42,607 nt of DNA. Source: Chromera velia. Taxonomy: Eukaryota; Sar; Chromeraceae. The DNA lies in the NCBI GenBank assembly GCA_018398765.1, contig JAHBMJ010004469.1, positions 12,501 to 55,107 on the forward strand. The letters are read 5' to 3'. Made by a program: the position numbers and the translations under genes. The notes beneath the pieces were generated by a model. It had not been told where the DNA came from, ran no database searches, and was given only the letters and a program-made list of their open reading frames with translations. The first letter of the stretch is position 1, and every line of letters starts with the position of its first letter. Shown here in pieces: positions 1 through 11,100 of the stretch.

Positions 1-1
1 C

Positions 2-513
2 GTGAAAGTGATACCTGTTGAGAGCACAATGCAAATGCATGTCGATGATTTGATTTGTTTTGCCAGAGACACCAGAAAGACATTGAAGGAAGTGACTGAG
101 GCAGTTGAGTCAGATGAGGTGGGTGAGGTGACAGACAGGCCAGTGAAGTGTGTGAGAATGGAGTTGTCGCATGATAAGGAAGGGGGGGAGATTAGACAGA
201 GTCAGAGGTCGTATCTCAATCTAGAGAAGATCCCTCCAGAAAAAAAAGGTTCGAAAAGTCTAGACAAAGCAGACTTTGCTCAGCCACAGCCAGAAGAGAT
301 AGACATGAAGTATGAGGCTCTGTATCATACTCTTTTGGGCATGCTTGGCTGGATGACAAGAACGAGATGGGATCTTGCGTTTGCATTTTCTCAGCTTGCT
401 AGATGGTCTTCCTGTCCCTCTGTTCGCATCTTTCAGACTCTGTGCACTGTGTTGCGGACTGCTGTTGCAGAAGCGAGGGACTTGGTTTTTCATGCAGTCA
501 GAAATCTAGAAAT
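2..513 (+). pseudogene. Ty1/copia Pol fragment: C-terminal part of reverse transcriptase
   Basis: This reading frame enters from the left edge of the window and is open up to a transposon insertion point. It carries a reverse-transcriptase active-site motif (MHVDDLI, the copia form of YVDD) near residue 13. Further on it has the region that usually links RT to RNase H in copia elements, including LLGMLGWMTRTRWDLAFAFS, which matches the family pattern of a statement about the number of remaining candidates followed by R-x-D-I/L-A-F. The frame ends artificially in the inserted element with a stop at 533-535. The RNase H half resumes at 4013 in the same frame once the insertion and one target duplication are taken out. 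The rest of Pol lies outside the window. The host element therefore seems to have been fairly intact when it was hit. Confidence 0.85.
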
Positions 514-2148
514 AACTGACTGTACTGACAATTGAAACTTTTGTACTAGAAAGTGACTTTTAATTTTCTATATATCACACTAAATTTTGTATAAAAAACT
601 AAGTCTTTAAAACACTTAGAATGATTCTATTTATTGTTTTTTACCTGCGTGAAAGTATGAACAACTTTTAAAGATAAGGTTTAATGGGTTTGTGGTGTGT
701 ATGTTGGAAATTGTTGGACATAAGTGAGGTGAAAGAGTTATAGTATGTTAATATGTCGGGGAGTGATTGCAGACTCTGCAGGCATGTAACAATACGCAGT
801 GTAATGCACAAACAAGCTAACTTTACTTCTAATGGAATATGCTGAATCCGCACACTGATGTAAGGAGGGAGCACACAGTGGGCAACCCCCATGAAAGGTA
901 AGAATGAATGTCCGCAAACAGATTTGCTGATTTGACACCCACAGAAAGCAGTTCAACCAAACAAATGTTGAGCACTATGACCGTGCAAGAGGTAAATGCT
1001 TAGCTTCTGAAAGACTGATCGATCCATGGCCTCTAGCTAGAGGGCCTTGCCCACGACCGGCCATCATAGCGTTCTTGTTTTTTCTGGGTGAGGCCCGGCA
1101 CTGGCCACTGGGTCTTAGTCCACCCAGGAGCCCTACCTCCAAATTTTTATACAAACAAGAGCTGCGCCTCACTCCCACAACTTCAGATCACCCGAGATTA
1201 CCAGCCGTAATGCTTCCTCACGAAACCCAAGCACCGACAAACGGTCCTCCGAGAAAGGCTCAGTCTGACCTGCAGCACAGATATGCAAAAATTCATAAAG
1301 TGGCTCACCTTCTGGCCACCCAGAGCTGGCCCCCTCATCCAGAAAGCCTTTCCAGCTCCTCATCTAGAGCTTGTTAGAGCGCACGCATGGAAAGGATTCA
1401 ATGGAAGCTTTACTGGGGCAACTTCGAAGGCCCCTTTGCATGGAGACGGGCCGTGCCCTTCGTGATGGAAGATTGAAATTGCCCTCTCAGGGCAACCAGT
1501 AGAGTGAATGTCATAAACCTAAGAAAAAGCAAAGAAGTCAATCCTCTGAGCTTTCGATAAAGCCTACTTTCATCGCTGGAGAGCAAGTCTGTGTGATGGG
1601 AGAGAGGCGGCACTAGGTCGTGCTCTGATCGACTTGAAACATTCGACGGAAAGCCGATTTTGGGAGCCGATTTTAGATTGGCCAACCATGTGACGGCCCC
1701 GGAAGGCAAGCTACGCGTTGCAGGCCAGGGCCCGGCCGGCCACCAAGGCCAAAAAGCACTTCCTGGCTGCGCGCTGACCCATCAAAATGCCGATCTGAAA
1801 AATTCTCAGTCAGGTCTTCAGAAAGTTCTCCTCCACTCAGAAAGTCGGGTCAACAGAATGGGCCTTTATCCACAAAATCTCATTGTCAAGCGTTCCATTG
1901 GATTGTATTGGAAGGCTTGACAACGACAAAATCGTGTACAGCTTGTTATTCCAGAACCTTATTTTTAGAGGGGTTACAGATTCCGGAGTTTTGTCCCCCT
2001 CTGGTATCTGTGTTGGCTGGACACCTCTGGTTGCTCATGGGAGTGGTTGCCTCGGTGCAAAGGAGTTGTCCAACAACTAGAAGGGTTGCCGGACTGGTTT
2101 GGATCGCTGAACCAGGTCAGTTCATTTTGTGTCGTTCCACTAGCAACA

Positions 2149-2377
2149 GGGGGGGGTGGACCCTCTCGCAGGGGTACGAAACAACCCAATTTGGTACCCC
2201 TGGTGGAGGGGGGGGGTCCGACCTGCTCTGCAGGTTTCCGTCCAAAATGTATCTAAAAAACACTTCTAGACACATTTTGGACGCAAACTTGCAGAGCAGG
2301 TCGGACCCTCCCCCTCCACCAGAGGTACCAAATTGGGTCGTTTCGTACCCCTATGAGAGGGTCCACCCCCCCCTCCC
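2149..2377. repeat. Long foldback (inverted repeat), arms about 100 bp
   Basis: The left arm (2149-2250) and right arm (2272-2377) are reverse complements with only scattered mismatches, and the loop is about 20 bases. The arms are G-rich and C-rich at their outer ends and carry the shared block TTTGGTACCCCTGGTGGAGG (with small changes on the other arm). It lies inside the TIR element. It could be a nested foldback or MITE copy, or a structural part of the larger element. Confidence 0.85.
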
Positions 2378-2739
2378 AATAAAAGAATTAAAAAAATCTT
2401 GTTTGCAGAGATGAGCCTTCTTGGTGCATGCAGAAGGCTTTATACGATGTCTGTAAGTGTTTCTGTGTGGCTACAACCTGGCCATTGTGGTTTCTGAATG
2501 ACTGACCGGTCTGCCCTTGGTAAGGCACAAAACTGCCGTCTCCCTTTGTGTCTGTTGTTCACCCCTGCCCCCCTCCTCTGCTCTTTGCAGGTCGTGGGTC
2601 TCCTCCAGAAGATGCTTGTTTTTTGTCCTAGTCCTTCCTCAACTCCTCCAGAGGTAGGTCTTTACATTTTCGTTAAGGCCGCAGTCTTCAGACTGCGAAA
2701 GGGAGCAGCGCTCCTACGTGCCGAGCCTATTTTTTTTTC

Positions 2740-3475
2740 TACCTGCCTGACTGCCTCCGAAATTTTGCTCTTCTTGCCTGCTTGACTGCCCTCTAGCTTT
2801 CAACCTTTCTGTCTGGCGAAATGCCTTCCCAATTTTGGCCTTTCCGCCCGCCCTATTGCCTTCCTAATTTCGGCCTTTGCCGTGCTCCCAATTTCGGTCT
2901 TCCTGCCTGCCCGATTGCCTTCCCAATTTCAGCCTTCTTGCCTGCCAGACTGCCTTCCAGAGTTTTGTATTCCTGCTATGCTGACTGCTTTCCCATTTCA
3001 GCCTTCTTGCCTGCCTGACTGCCCTCCAAATTTTGGTCTTTCTGTCTGCCTCAATGCTTTCCAAATTTTGGCCTTTCTGTCTGCCTGACTGACTTCGCAA
3101 TTTCGGCCTTCCTGCCTGTCCGGTTGCCTTCCCAATTTCGGCTTTCCTGCCTGCCTGATTGCCTTCCCTATTTTGGCCTTCCTTCCTACCCAAGTTTCCT
3201 CCTAACGCTTCCTAATTTCGGTCATCCTGCTTGCTCGATGGCCTTCCCAATTTTGTTCTTCCTGCTGGCCCGACTGCCTTCCCAAGTTCGGCGTTCTTGT
3301 GTGTCTGACTGCCTCCTAGAGTTCGTTCTTTCTGCTTACATGCCTGCCTTCCAATTTTGATCTTCTTAGCGGCCTGACTGCCTTCCAATTTTAGCCTTCC
3401 TGCCCGTCTGATTGCCTTCCCAATTTCGGCCTTCCTGCCCGTCCGATTGCTTTCCCAATTTTGGTCTTCCTGCTT
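2740..3475 (+). repeat. Degenerate minisatellite, unit about 35 bp
   Basis: Roughly twenty imperfect copies of a pyrimidine-rich unit of about 35 bp follow one another. The unit core reads TTCCTGCCTGCCTGATTGCC followed by TTCCCAATTTCGGCC. Copies differ by substitutions and small length changes. The apparent ORFs here are by-products of the repeat and are not genes. The array lies within the TIR element at 514-4010. Confidence 0.85.
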
Positions 3476-4010
3476 TCATGTATCATTCTGATGCAAATTA
3501 AAGATACAGGTTGTGTTTGCATGATGTTTTTATGTGTATTCTGGCAATTCGACTGACTTTCTGTTTGTGTGCACGTATTTCTGCAGGTGGCGTTCACGGG
3601 TGTGCATGTTTAATATATACTGAGATGCCCCCCCCTCCCCCTCTCCTACCCCTGACACGCCCGCCGTTGAGCAGTGCCTCATATGAATTGAAAACAAAAC
3701 AGTTATGATCATGAGAAGAAATGCTTCAATCAGATCGATTCAGAGCCATTCAGATACATTTCTTATTGTGTTTTTATCCTAGCGTTAATTTACGATGACA
3801 GATACCAGACAATTTATGGTTTTGAAAAAATATATACTCTAGCTATATATACATTTTTTTATTTCATTTTTTAAACATCTTACTAAGCTTAAATAGTCTT
3901 AAATAGTTTAAAGGTTAAACTATCTATTTTAATGTTTTAAAAACTAAATTTTTTAAAGTCACTTAATTCAATTTCCAGTATAAAAGTTTCAATTGTCAGT
4001 ACAGTCAGTT

Positions 4011-4471
4011 AAATGCACTTGTGGGTAGATGCAGCATATGATGATCGATTGTGTGAATCGCGAAGTGGTTTTATTATTCAGCTTACAGATCGTTCGTGGG
4101 ACTTTTCAGTCAGATGGAACATGCTTGATTGGGCTTCTCACAGAGAGAAGCGGCTGGTTCATTTGACTGCAGGAGCCGAACTATTGGCTCTTGTTCATGG
4201 TATCGTTCATGTTCTTTTTCTGTTACGAAATGCTCGTCTCCTCTTTTCAGATGTGCCCCTCAGAATCATGACTGATTCAGCTGCTTTGGTGGATCAGTTG
4301 AAGAGTAGAAAGTGTCAGAAGGAGCCTACCTTGCAGGGAAGACTCAATTTTGTGCTTCAAGAAATTCGCCTTCTCAAGGCAACGTTCGAGCATGTTGAAG
4401 GGGAGAGGCAGCTTGCTGATTGCCTAACTAAGTGGCGTCATCCGTCAATTGCGTGGCCATGTCATCCTTGA
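4011..4471 (+). pseudogene. Ty1/copia Pol fragment: RNase H domain, continuation of the 5' fragment
   Basis: The sequence encodes the copia RNase H domain. WVDAAYDD gives the first catalytic Asp, ESRSGFIIQL is the usual S-x-S-G strand, AGAELLALVHG contains the conserved Glu, and IMTDSAALVDQL contains the next Asp (the family's D-S/N pattern). The segment HVEGERQLADCLTK is the typical C-terminal H-V-x-x-x-x-Q-x-A-D-x-L-T-K signature. The stop at 4469-4471 is the natural end of copia Pol. The domain is separated from its RT half only by the insertion at 514-4010. Apart from that insertion no stop or frameshift is visible, so the copy is young or was active until recently. Confidence 0.88.
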
Positions 4472-4909
4472 GAAAGCTCAGGGGGGGAGTCGCTTAGTGT
4501 AGAGCATGATTAAAGTGACTCTTTAAGTGAGCCTAGAGTTTGAGGAGAGCGGCATGATTGACTATGGATTTATTCATGCATATATCTAGAAATATAGGAA
4601 ACAGCTCGGTCCTAATAAGCATCTAAGAACGAACTGATGCATGGTTGAATGTGATTTGAGTCTATACTTATGTATACTCTATCACCGGTCTCTTTAACCA
4701 CGGCATAGACCCGAAAACCCCGTTCACTGAAAATGGAAGAGTGCTTCTCAAAAAGGAAATCAACAATTCGGGAAAGGACGTGACGGGCATCTGCGCACCC
4801 AAGTTTAACCTGGTTTCCCTTCTTATCAAATCCCCATGCCCCAGTTCTGAAGAACACCCGAGGAGGACCTCGCGGGTGTGGGGAAGTGATTCCAGACACT
4901 TTCTTTCAG
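4472..4909 (+). mobile_element. 3' end of the copia element: polypurine tract and putative LTR start
   Basis: Just after the Pol stop is a purine run (CAGGGGGGGAG, about 4479-4490). This is where copia elements carry the polypurine tract that primes plus-strand synthesis and sits directly before the 3' LTR. The LTR should start within a few bases of it. I could not fix its far end because the 5' LTR is outside the window. The segment up to about 4900 has no convincing gene: the minus-strand frame across 4612-4899 starts with GTG and matches nothing I know. Confidence 0.45.
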
Positions 4910-5212
4910 GTGAGGCAGAGTGTACGTCTGATCTTTATCGACTGGCCAGGGATCGTTCTGGTTGGCTCAGTCATAAAAAGGGTGTTCTTTCAGAAATATG
5001 AAGAGACGAAGATTTAGATTCGCTGGTCCAATGTTGAAGGAACACCGGAAGCTTTCGCTTTCAGCGGGGAAGCGGAAAGCGAGTGTAAGGCCAGGTTTGA
5101 GGGGAAGACAGATGGCCTCACGGATGGAGAATGGTGGGGTGACTATGACTTTGCAGATAAATTTTTTGCATCCCTGAAGATGGAATTGGAATCGCAGCCT
5201 ATCGATAGTTGA
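4910..5212 (+). pseudogene. Coding-like exon of unknown function with one internal stop
   Basis: A good splice-acceptor sequence (a pyrimidine tract ending TTTCTTTCAG) is followed by a frame of 100 codons that ends in TGA at 5210-5212. Its composition looks like protein, for example the segments LIFIDWPGIVLVGSVIKRVF and WWGDYDFADKFFASLKMELE. A single TAG at 5015-5017 interrupts it. No Met-initiated ORF covers it. It may be the last exon of a decayed gene or something carried in the copia LTR region. I do not recognise the family, and no upstream exon could be paired with it. Confidence 0.3.
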
Positions 5213-5830
5213 GATGACCAAAAAATTATTTAGAAACATAGACAATGCATGTTCAAGTGTTTAAAAACCTATTAAAGCTTGTTTTAGGCTTTAAAAACAT
5301 TAAAAAATGCTATAATTTTGAAATAGGGTATAATAAGGTATAAATGGGGTATAATGGGGTATCAGAAAATGGGGTACCCCATTTTTCCCCCATTTCTGTT
5401 ATATATTTTTTATGTATTCAAAATTATTCTTTAGCTTTCTAAGCAGCAAATATGATTAGAAAAAGCTTAAAACTAATTTTTGGACTGAATTTCAAGTTGA
5501 GCTCTATATCACTTATGATCGTGACTGATGTACCCCTCATAAAATATATGGCCCATTTTTCATAAATGGAGTATATGGGGGGCCCATTTTCCCCCATTAT
5601 CCCCAAATATGTTAGGGGAGGTATCGATCCCACTAAGTCGTACGACGTACTGGACCCGTAACTAGAACACTAAATCACATTCAATTTAAAAATTCTAAAA
5701 TCAATACTATACTAGCAATTTTAATCCGGCCTGCTACATGCTAATCCTGCTAATAAAAATTTTTAAATCGACACTAAAAATGATAATGAAGTACAACTAG
5801 CAATTCCACTGGCAATCTTTTAGTACACGC
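5213..5830. other. AT-rich non-coding block with GGGGTA/GGGGCCC motifs
   Basis: This stretch is strongly AT-rich and has no coding frame. Around 5325-5400 it has near-repeats of GGTATAA and GGGGTATAATGGGGTAT, then the palindrome GGGGTACCCC followed by ATTTTTCCCCCATT. A related cluster (GGGGGGCCCATTTTCCCCCA) lies at about 5576-5596. The two clusters look like a degenerate inverted pair and may mark the ends of a small AT-rich element. I could not find a target duplication. Confidence 0.4.
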
Positions 5831-6747
5831 TTAGCTAGATCGTACACGCAACGTGACGCAAGAACGGAGTCAACTAGTGATTCAAAGGAAAGAAGACAGA
5901 AAGTCTTCCAAAGCTCAACTTCACCGCCCATCGCAGGACCAGGACGGTTTGTCTTTCTGCATCTTATCCAAGGATTCCAAGCAAAACAAAAGAGGCACTC
6001 AATCACCCTATTTGCATGACGGTGACACGGTGACCGTGGAAGGCTCTGAACTACAGGTCTGCGTGAGGATGGATCGACCAACACAACGAAAGCTGTTCGT
6101 TCATCAGTCGGAGAACTGTCGGAATGAGCTGACAAACAGCTTCCTGAACTTTCAAAGAAAAATGAGTGCCCCATCCGCTTGCACCCCTCCTTTCATTCCC
6201 ATGTCTGTACGTAAGGCATTCCTCTGCGGAGACAAACTCGACAAATCGACCCACGGTGGGTCGACCAAGCGACTGCTTCTGAGCTTCTCCACCTCTCAGC
6301 TTTTGTAGTCGCTTTTTCCTTTTCGCTCACGTCCTTTTCTCTCAAAGACACGCTCCCGTGTTTATACAGAAATCTACAGAAAACAAATGCAACTACGTTC
6401 AGCTGACCTCCGTTGGCTGACATGATACAGTCAGACAGAAGCAGGACGAGCAAGAAAGGAAAGAGAAACAGGCAGAAAACCTCTCTTCTGTAAGAGCTGA
6501 ACCAACCAACCGACCGACCGACCTGCAAGGCCGCATGCGGTACGTGCATGGCTTTTTTGTTTCTCTCTCTGTCGTTCGGGTAGAACGGACAAACAGACAA
6601 AAAGGGAGCTGACTGAACTGAAGAAGAAAAATAGAGGAAGCACAAAGAGAAATCAAGCGCTCCTGCTGCGTGAAATCTTTCTTCCCGAAGTCCTTTCTAG
6701 GTCCTTTTGTTTCATCCTTCCGCAAACCTTCACGCACACCTCTCCCC

Positions 6748-6750
6748 TTT

Positions 6751-6781
<31 letters not shown>
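6748..6781 (+). repeat. (TTTC)n microsatellite
   Basis: An almost perfect TTTC tract, about eight units, in intergenic sequence. Confidence 0.9.
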
Positions 6782-7004
6782 AGCCATTCAGTCGGTCAAA
6801 CCATCGACTGCATGCTCGATCTATCGGTCAATCCCTCCAGTCAGTCCCTCGATCGATCGACGGACCACGCTGTCATGCAGATCCTCGACGGACTCGCGTA
6901 CCGACTACTGCTGCTGCTGCGGACTTTCCTTTGTTTTCTTTTTTTGAGGGGGGCCTCAATTAAGGACGCACCGGCCTATTAGATACACAAGCAAAGAAAC
7001 CTGC

Positions 7005-7362
7005 CATGCAACTACGTTCTGCTCGTCCGTCTGGTGTAGGTAACCCTTTGTCACAGGGCAGACCCAAAACGAACAAGGAAGAAATGAAGACAGAAATCTC
7101 GCAAGGGACCAAGCAGGACTGTCTGTCAGTCCGGGCAACTGCGGACAGTAGCACAGACGGACAGACAAGTAAGTCCACTGGCCAAATCGACTACAGAAGA
7201 GGGAACAAAGGAGAAAACACAGTAAGTGCACCTGCTGCAACTCTCCATTCTCTCCCTCTTCCCCCCCATCCACGCACTCCGTTTAACTTCTTCCCCTGAC
7301 CGAAACATTCGGTCTCAGGCACATCAATGAACTTTGTCTGACTTCACTAGACACACTCGTGT
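7005..7362 (+). repeat. Dispersed repeat, copy A; inverted copy at 21.6-22.0 kb
   Basis: Landmarks in order are CATGCAACTACGTT (7007-7017 region), a CTGTCTGTCAG block, CAACTGCGGACAGT (about 7136-7149), CAGACGGACAGAC, and GACTTCACTAGACACACTCGT near the right end. The same landmarks occur in the same order on the opposite strand at 21,640-22,023, with similar spacing (about 360 against 385 bp). A further short copy of the ATGCAACTACGTTC start is at 6387-6400. The two long copies bracket the MAA gene cluster. Overall identity is clearly reduced, so this is an old repeat family. Confidence 0.6.
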
Positions 7363-8132
7363 CCATGTGTTTCACAATGAATGACACAAAATCGACGACC
7401 CTGCACATGCACGCAGTCATGTATCGCGTTGTCATGGATTTTCCAGGACTGCGTATTCACGCACGGGCTTCCTGAATCTTTTTGAAAAAAAGAGGATTGA
7501 CCGATTGATGAAGTAGGTTGCCGGCAGGCAGACAGACGGCTTTTCGCTGGTTTTGCAACCGTAACCTTGTCTTTTCTGAGTTTGTCTGCGCTTTCCACTG
7601 GACGCAAAAACAGAGCAGAGAGTTCCTCCTCACAAAAACAGCTCACGCGGCGCTCACAGAAAGAGAATAGTGAGCTAGAGGGGGCAGCAAGGAGATGCGG
7701 GAAGCGGGAGTGAAAGGAGGTTGAAAGAGAGAAAGAAGGAAAGAACGAGGACGCTGCCCAAACAGCAGAATTTTCACATCCTCCTTTTCTTGCGCATGTT
7801 TTCATGACATGGAAGGAAGAGACTGCGAATACGAGAGAAAGAGAACGGAGAGAGGGAGAAAGAGAGCGAAGAAAGAACAAAAGCTGCACGATCAGCAGAC
7901 TTTTCTATAACGACCCAAGTTTCATTCATGCAAGGCAAGGAAAGGAAGAGACTGACTGCAATGGAAGTGTTGACGCAAACAAAACGACAAAACGAGGGTC
8001 TTCCAGAAGTTGCCTTGACTTCTTCACTCTTTTCTTTCTCTCTTTTTTTTTTTGCACACACGCGGTCTTTCTCTCACCTACATACATTGAAGGAAGAGAC
8101 AGGATTCGTTCTCTTCAAGCTCTCTGTCTGAC

Positions 8133-11100
8133 TCAGTTCTTCTTGGGCATAATGATGGTAATACCCTCCCTGACTGTGAGGACCGACTGCTCGACTCGAT
8201 CGTCCTCTCTCACGTGCTGGTTGAACTTGTGAAGAGCGTCTCGCCTCGAGTCCCCCTCTTCGTATACAAGGGCACAGAGGGAGTTGTCAGCCATGATCAC
8301 ACCCTGCTCACTCAGGAGACCGGCCATGGCCTCGTCGTAGTACGCAATGTAGTTGTCCTTGTCCGCATCGATGAAGACAATGTCAAACTTCTCCCCTGCT
8401 TCGCGGAGCTTCTTCATCTCATCGAGGGCACTGGTGACACGGAGATCGATCTTGGCCTGCGTGGCCTCATCGAAACCTGAAAAGATCTCGGCAGCAGCGC
8501 GTGCCGTCTCCTCATCGTTCTCAATCGTCACAACCATGCCACCAGCAGGCACAGCCTCTGCGAACGCAGCTGCGGAGTAGCCGGTGAAGGTGCCAACGTC
8601 GAGCACACGACGTGCACCCTTCATCATGGTGATGGTCTTGAGAAATTGACCCTCGAGCTGACCAACCATGCACGGGGCAAACAGTGCTTTCTCTTCCGTG
8701 AGCTTTGCAACTCTGGCCAAATTGGCAGAGGGAAGAGAGGTCATACCCAACGCGTAGCGCTCAACGCCGGTGTAGAAGAGCTCGGAATTCGGGAACGCAG
8801 GAGGCTTGGCGGTAGCCTCCGGGGCAGCGTGGAGCACCCCGGACTGGATCTCCTTTGCAGCGTTGCGCTTCACCTGGCGCTTGGTGATCCACTCTTTGTA
8901 AGTGCCGGGATCGGAGTCACTGTTGCCGCTGCTAACGACAGCAGTGGCAGTCTCCTCTTTTCCAGAACCCGCGGAGGAGTCGAGGTCTCCACTCTCACGA
9001 GTGTCGATCGTGTTGGATCTGCCGGAGTGCCCGTGACCGTGGCCACCGCAGCATCCGGAGGCGGCGGTCTGCTCGTGCTCGTGCTGCTTGCCGTTTGTGC
9101 CGACTGTCCCTGCAGGCTCCAGGCCGACGTCAGTGCAGTGCTCGTCGATGCCTCTGCCCTCTCGGGGGTACTTGGAGCAGATGAGCTTGTAGGCATCGAG
9201 AGAGGCGTCAAGGCGCTCTCTTGAGACGACGTTGATGTAGCCGCACTTGCCGATCTCTCCCTTCGGCACGGGGGCAGCCAGGTTGCCTCCTCTCTTCTGA
9301 ACCATCTTCACCTGCATGACGGAGAGGGGAGAGGGAGAGAGGGAAAGAACGCATGGAGAGAGTCAACGCATGGAATGAATCACAGCTCTCTGGTGATAAG
9401 CAGGGACGACTGGGCATTGAGAGAAGAGGATATAGGAACAAAAAGACACGAGCGACGCAGCTCTGACTGCTAAGAAAGAAAGGAAAAGCAGAGACAGGAA
9501 ATCGGAACGCAGAAAGCAAGCAAACAACATGCACCCCACCCCAGCTGCACTTTCCTTCTTCCTACACCTGCTCTCTCTGTCAGAACCCCCCACTGTCTCA
9601 ACACAGCTTCCTATCATATCAACGTCCCCCTCTATTCATTCTTCTGACTGACGGACCTGAGAGGACCACACACACTCCTTGTCGTCAAGGATGGGGTGCC
9701 AGATCGCGAGCTCGAGCTTGGAGAGGAGAGCAAGGATTCTCTCCATCTCAGCCTCGGTGATTAATCCTTCCTCGACTGCCAGGAAGGCCCCGAAGCCCAT
9801 GCAGGTCGCAACTGCGTGGCCGTGCAGCAGCCCTGCAGGGATCTCATACCCAGGGGACCAGGTGTGCCCGTAGGCGTGGGGTCTACACTGGTGGGTCTCC
9901 CATAGGTTGCCGTACTCGGACTTCACGTAGCTCTCCATGGCCTTCCCGATGATCAGGTCGCACTCCTTCTGGAAGTCCGCAGAGGAGGTCAGAGGACCCT
10001 CTGTGCCCAGCTGCAGAAGTCACAGACAGACGTAGGGGGAGAGAGAACGGGTGTCTACGAAGTGTATGCACACCGACAATGCTTGCAAAAGCGAAAAACT
10101 GCAATCTGACAAAGAATCTCACAAATGCCAACCACGGAAAGAAGCGAACTCATGCGAGCAAGGGAGAAGAGAGAGCAGAGTTCACTTCTCTTCTCATGCC
10201 GTGCAGTGTCACACAAAAGGCCAAAAAAGTAGAGGGGCACCAATAACCTGACGATCGAAAGGCAGACAAGAGAAGACTCGTCCTCCCCTCCTGCTCATCC
10301 CCCCCCTTTCACTCAAACCCAGCAACAAACAAACGAACAAAAGAAGCAAAGCAAAGCACTCCAACAAACAAACAAACGAAGAAAGAAAGAAAAAGAAACC
10401 AACCTTGGAGTGCACGAGGTCGCCTCCATGCTTCTCCAGAAGATCGAACAAACTGCTGTCCTTCACAATCGCCATCTTGGCGATCTCTGCCAGGCCGTGT
10501 CTCACCCACCCGGTGTGGAGGGAGGAGAAGAACGACCTGTCTGTCAGAGTCATCACAGGAGGATGGTAGCTGCCGTAGATGTTCTTGTATCCCGACCCGT
10601 CGCAGCAGGTTCGGGGGGACGGACCGGCATCGATGCCAGAGACAACAGAGGTAGCAAGCATCACATACGGTGTGTTCCTATGATACAGTGCGGTAGCGAA
10701 CCCGGCAATGTCTGCGATCACACCCCCTCCCACAACGAGCACGGGCTCATTTCTGCACACCCCGGAGTGCTTCAGATCAAGGAGGATATTCTCTACGCTG
10801 GAGATGTCCTTGTCCTTCTCCATCCCACCGTAGACGAGTTTCTTCAACTCAATCTGATGGAAGCGGAAGTAGGTGTCCATGGCCTTCCCGTGGATCTGGT
10901 CGACCTGGCGGTCAACGATGGCAACCGCACGGCCGAGAGGGAGGTACAGCTTTCGGAGCTCGAGGTTGTCGAGGTCAAGAACGCCGTTGACGATCTTGAT
11001 GGTCGTGGTGATCTCTGTGCCCATCACGGCCTCAATGAGAGAGGCGTCAGTGGCAGCGTGCACAACTGCGTGGCACTGTCTGTAGATGGAGGTGGGGTAG

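Larger units (their letters stand above)
514..4010. mobile_element. DNA element with terminal inverted repeats inserted in copia pol (TSD AAAT)
   Basis: The left end begins AACTGACTGTACTGACAATT and the right end is its reverse complement. The matching end sequence runs about 39 bp with two or three mismatches. The four bases AAAT occur directly before the left end (510-513) and directly after the right end (4011-4014), so this is a target-site duplication. Removing the element and one AAAT rejoins the copia reading frame in phase. That fixes the boundaries and rules out the alternative reading of a TA duplication, which would be out of frame. I recognise no transposase in the 3,497 bp. The interior holds a foldback sequence (2149-2377), a 35-bp minisatellite (about 2740-3475) and otherwise unassignable DNA (about 535-2140 and 3480-4000, the last part AT-rich). 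It is probably non-autonomous. The superfamily is not clear from a 4-bp duplication alone. Confidence 0.85.
5831..8132. other. Intergenic region downstream of the cyclase-methyltransferase gene; no gene recognised
   Basis: None of the frames here resembles a known protein; the ORFs are short and overlap on both strands. Visible structure includes a palindrome at 6246-6264 (arms TCGACCCAC/GTGGGTCGA), a TTTC microsatellite at about 6748-6780, and a dispersed repeat at about 7005-7362 that recurs inverted at 21.6-22.0 kb. The end next to 8133 would contain the 3' UTR and polyadenylation region of the minus-strand gene. Confidence 0.5.

Noticed and set aside
512-4013. Tc1/mariner-type insertion with TA duplication
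   Set aside because: A TA duplication is also readable at the ends, but only the 4-bp AAAT reading restores the copia reading frame.
5615-5640. tRNA box-B-like sequence (GGTATCGATCCC) and the GGTAGCTCA-like sequence near 22,867
   Set aside because: No full cloverleaf could be drawn around either of them, so I do not call a tRNA or a tRNA-derived SINE.
8646-9224. A 192-codon plus-strand frame opposite the methyltransferase
   Set aside because: Antisense shadow of the linker and methyltransferase exon.
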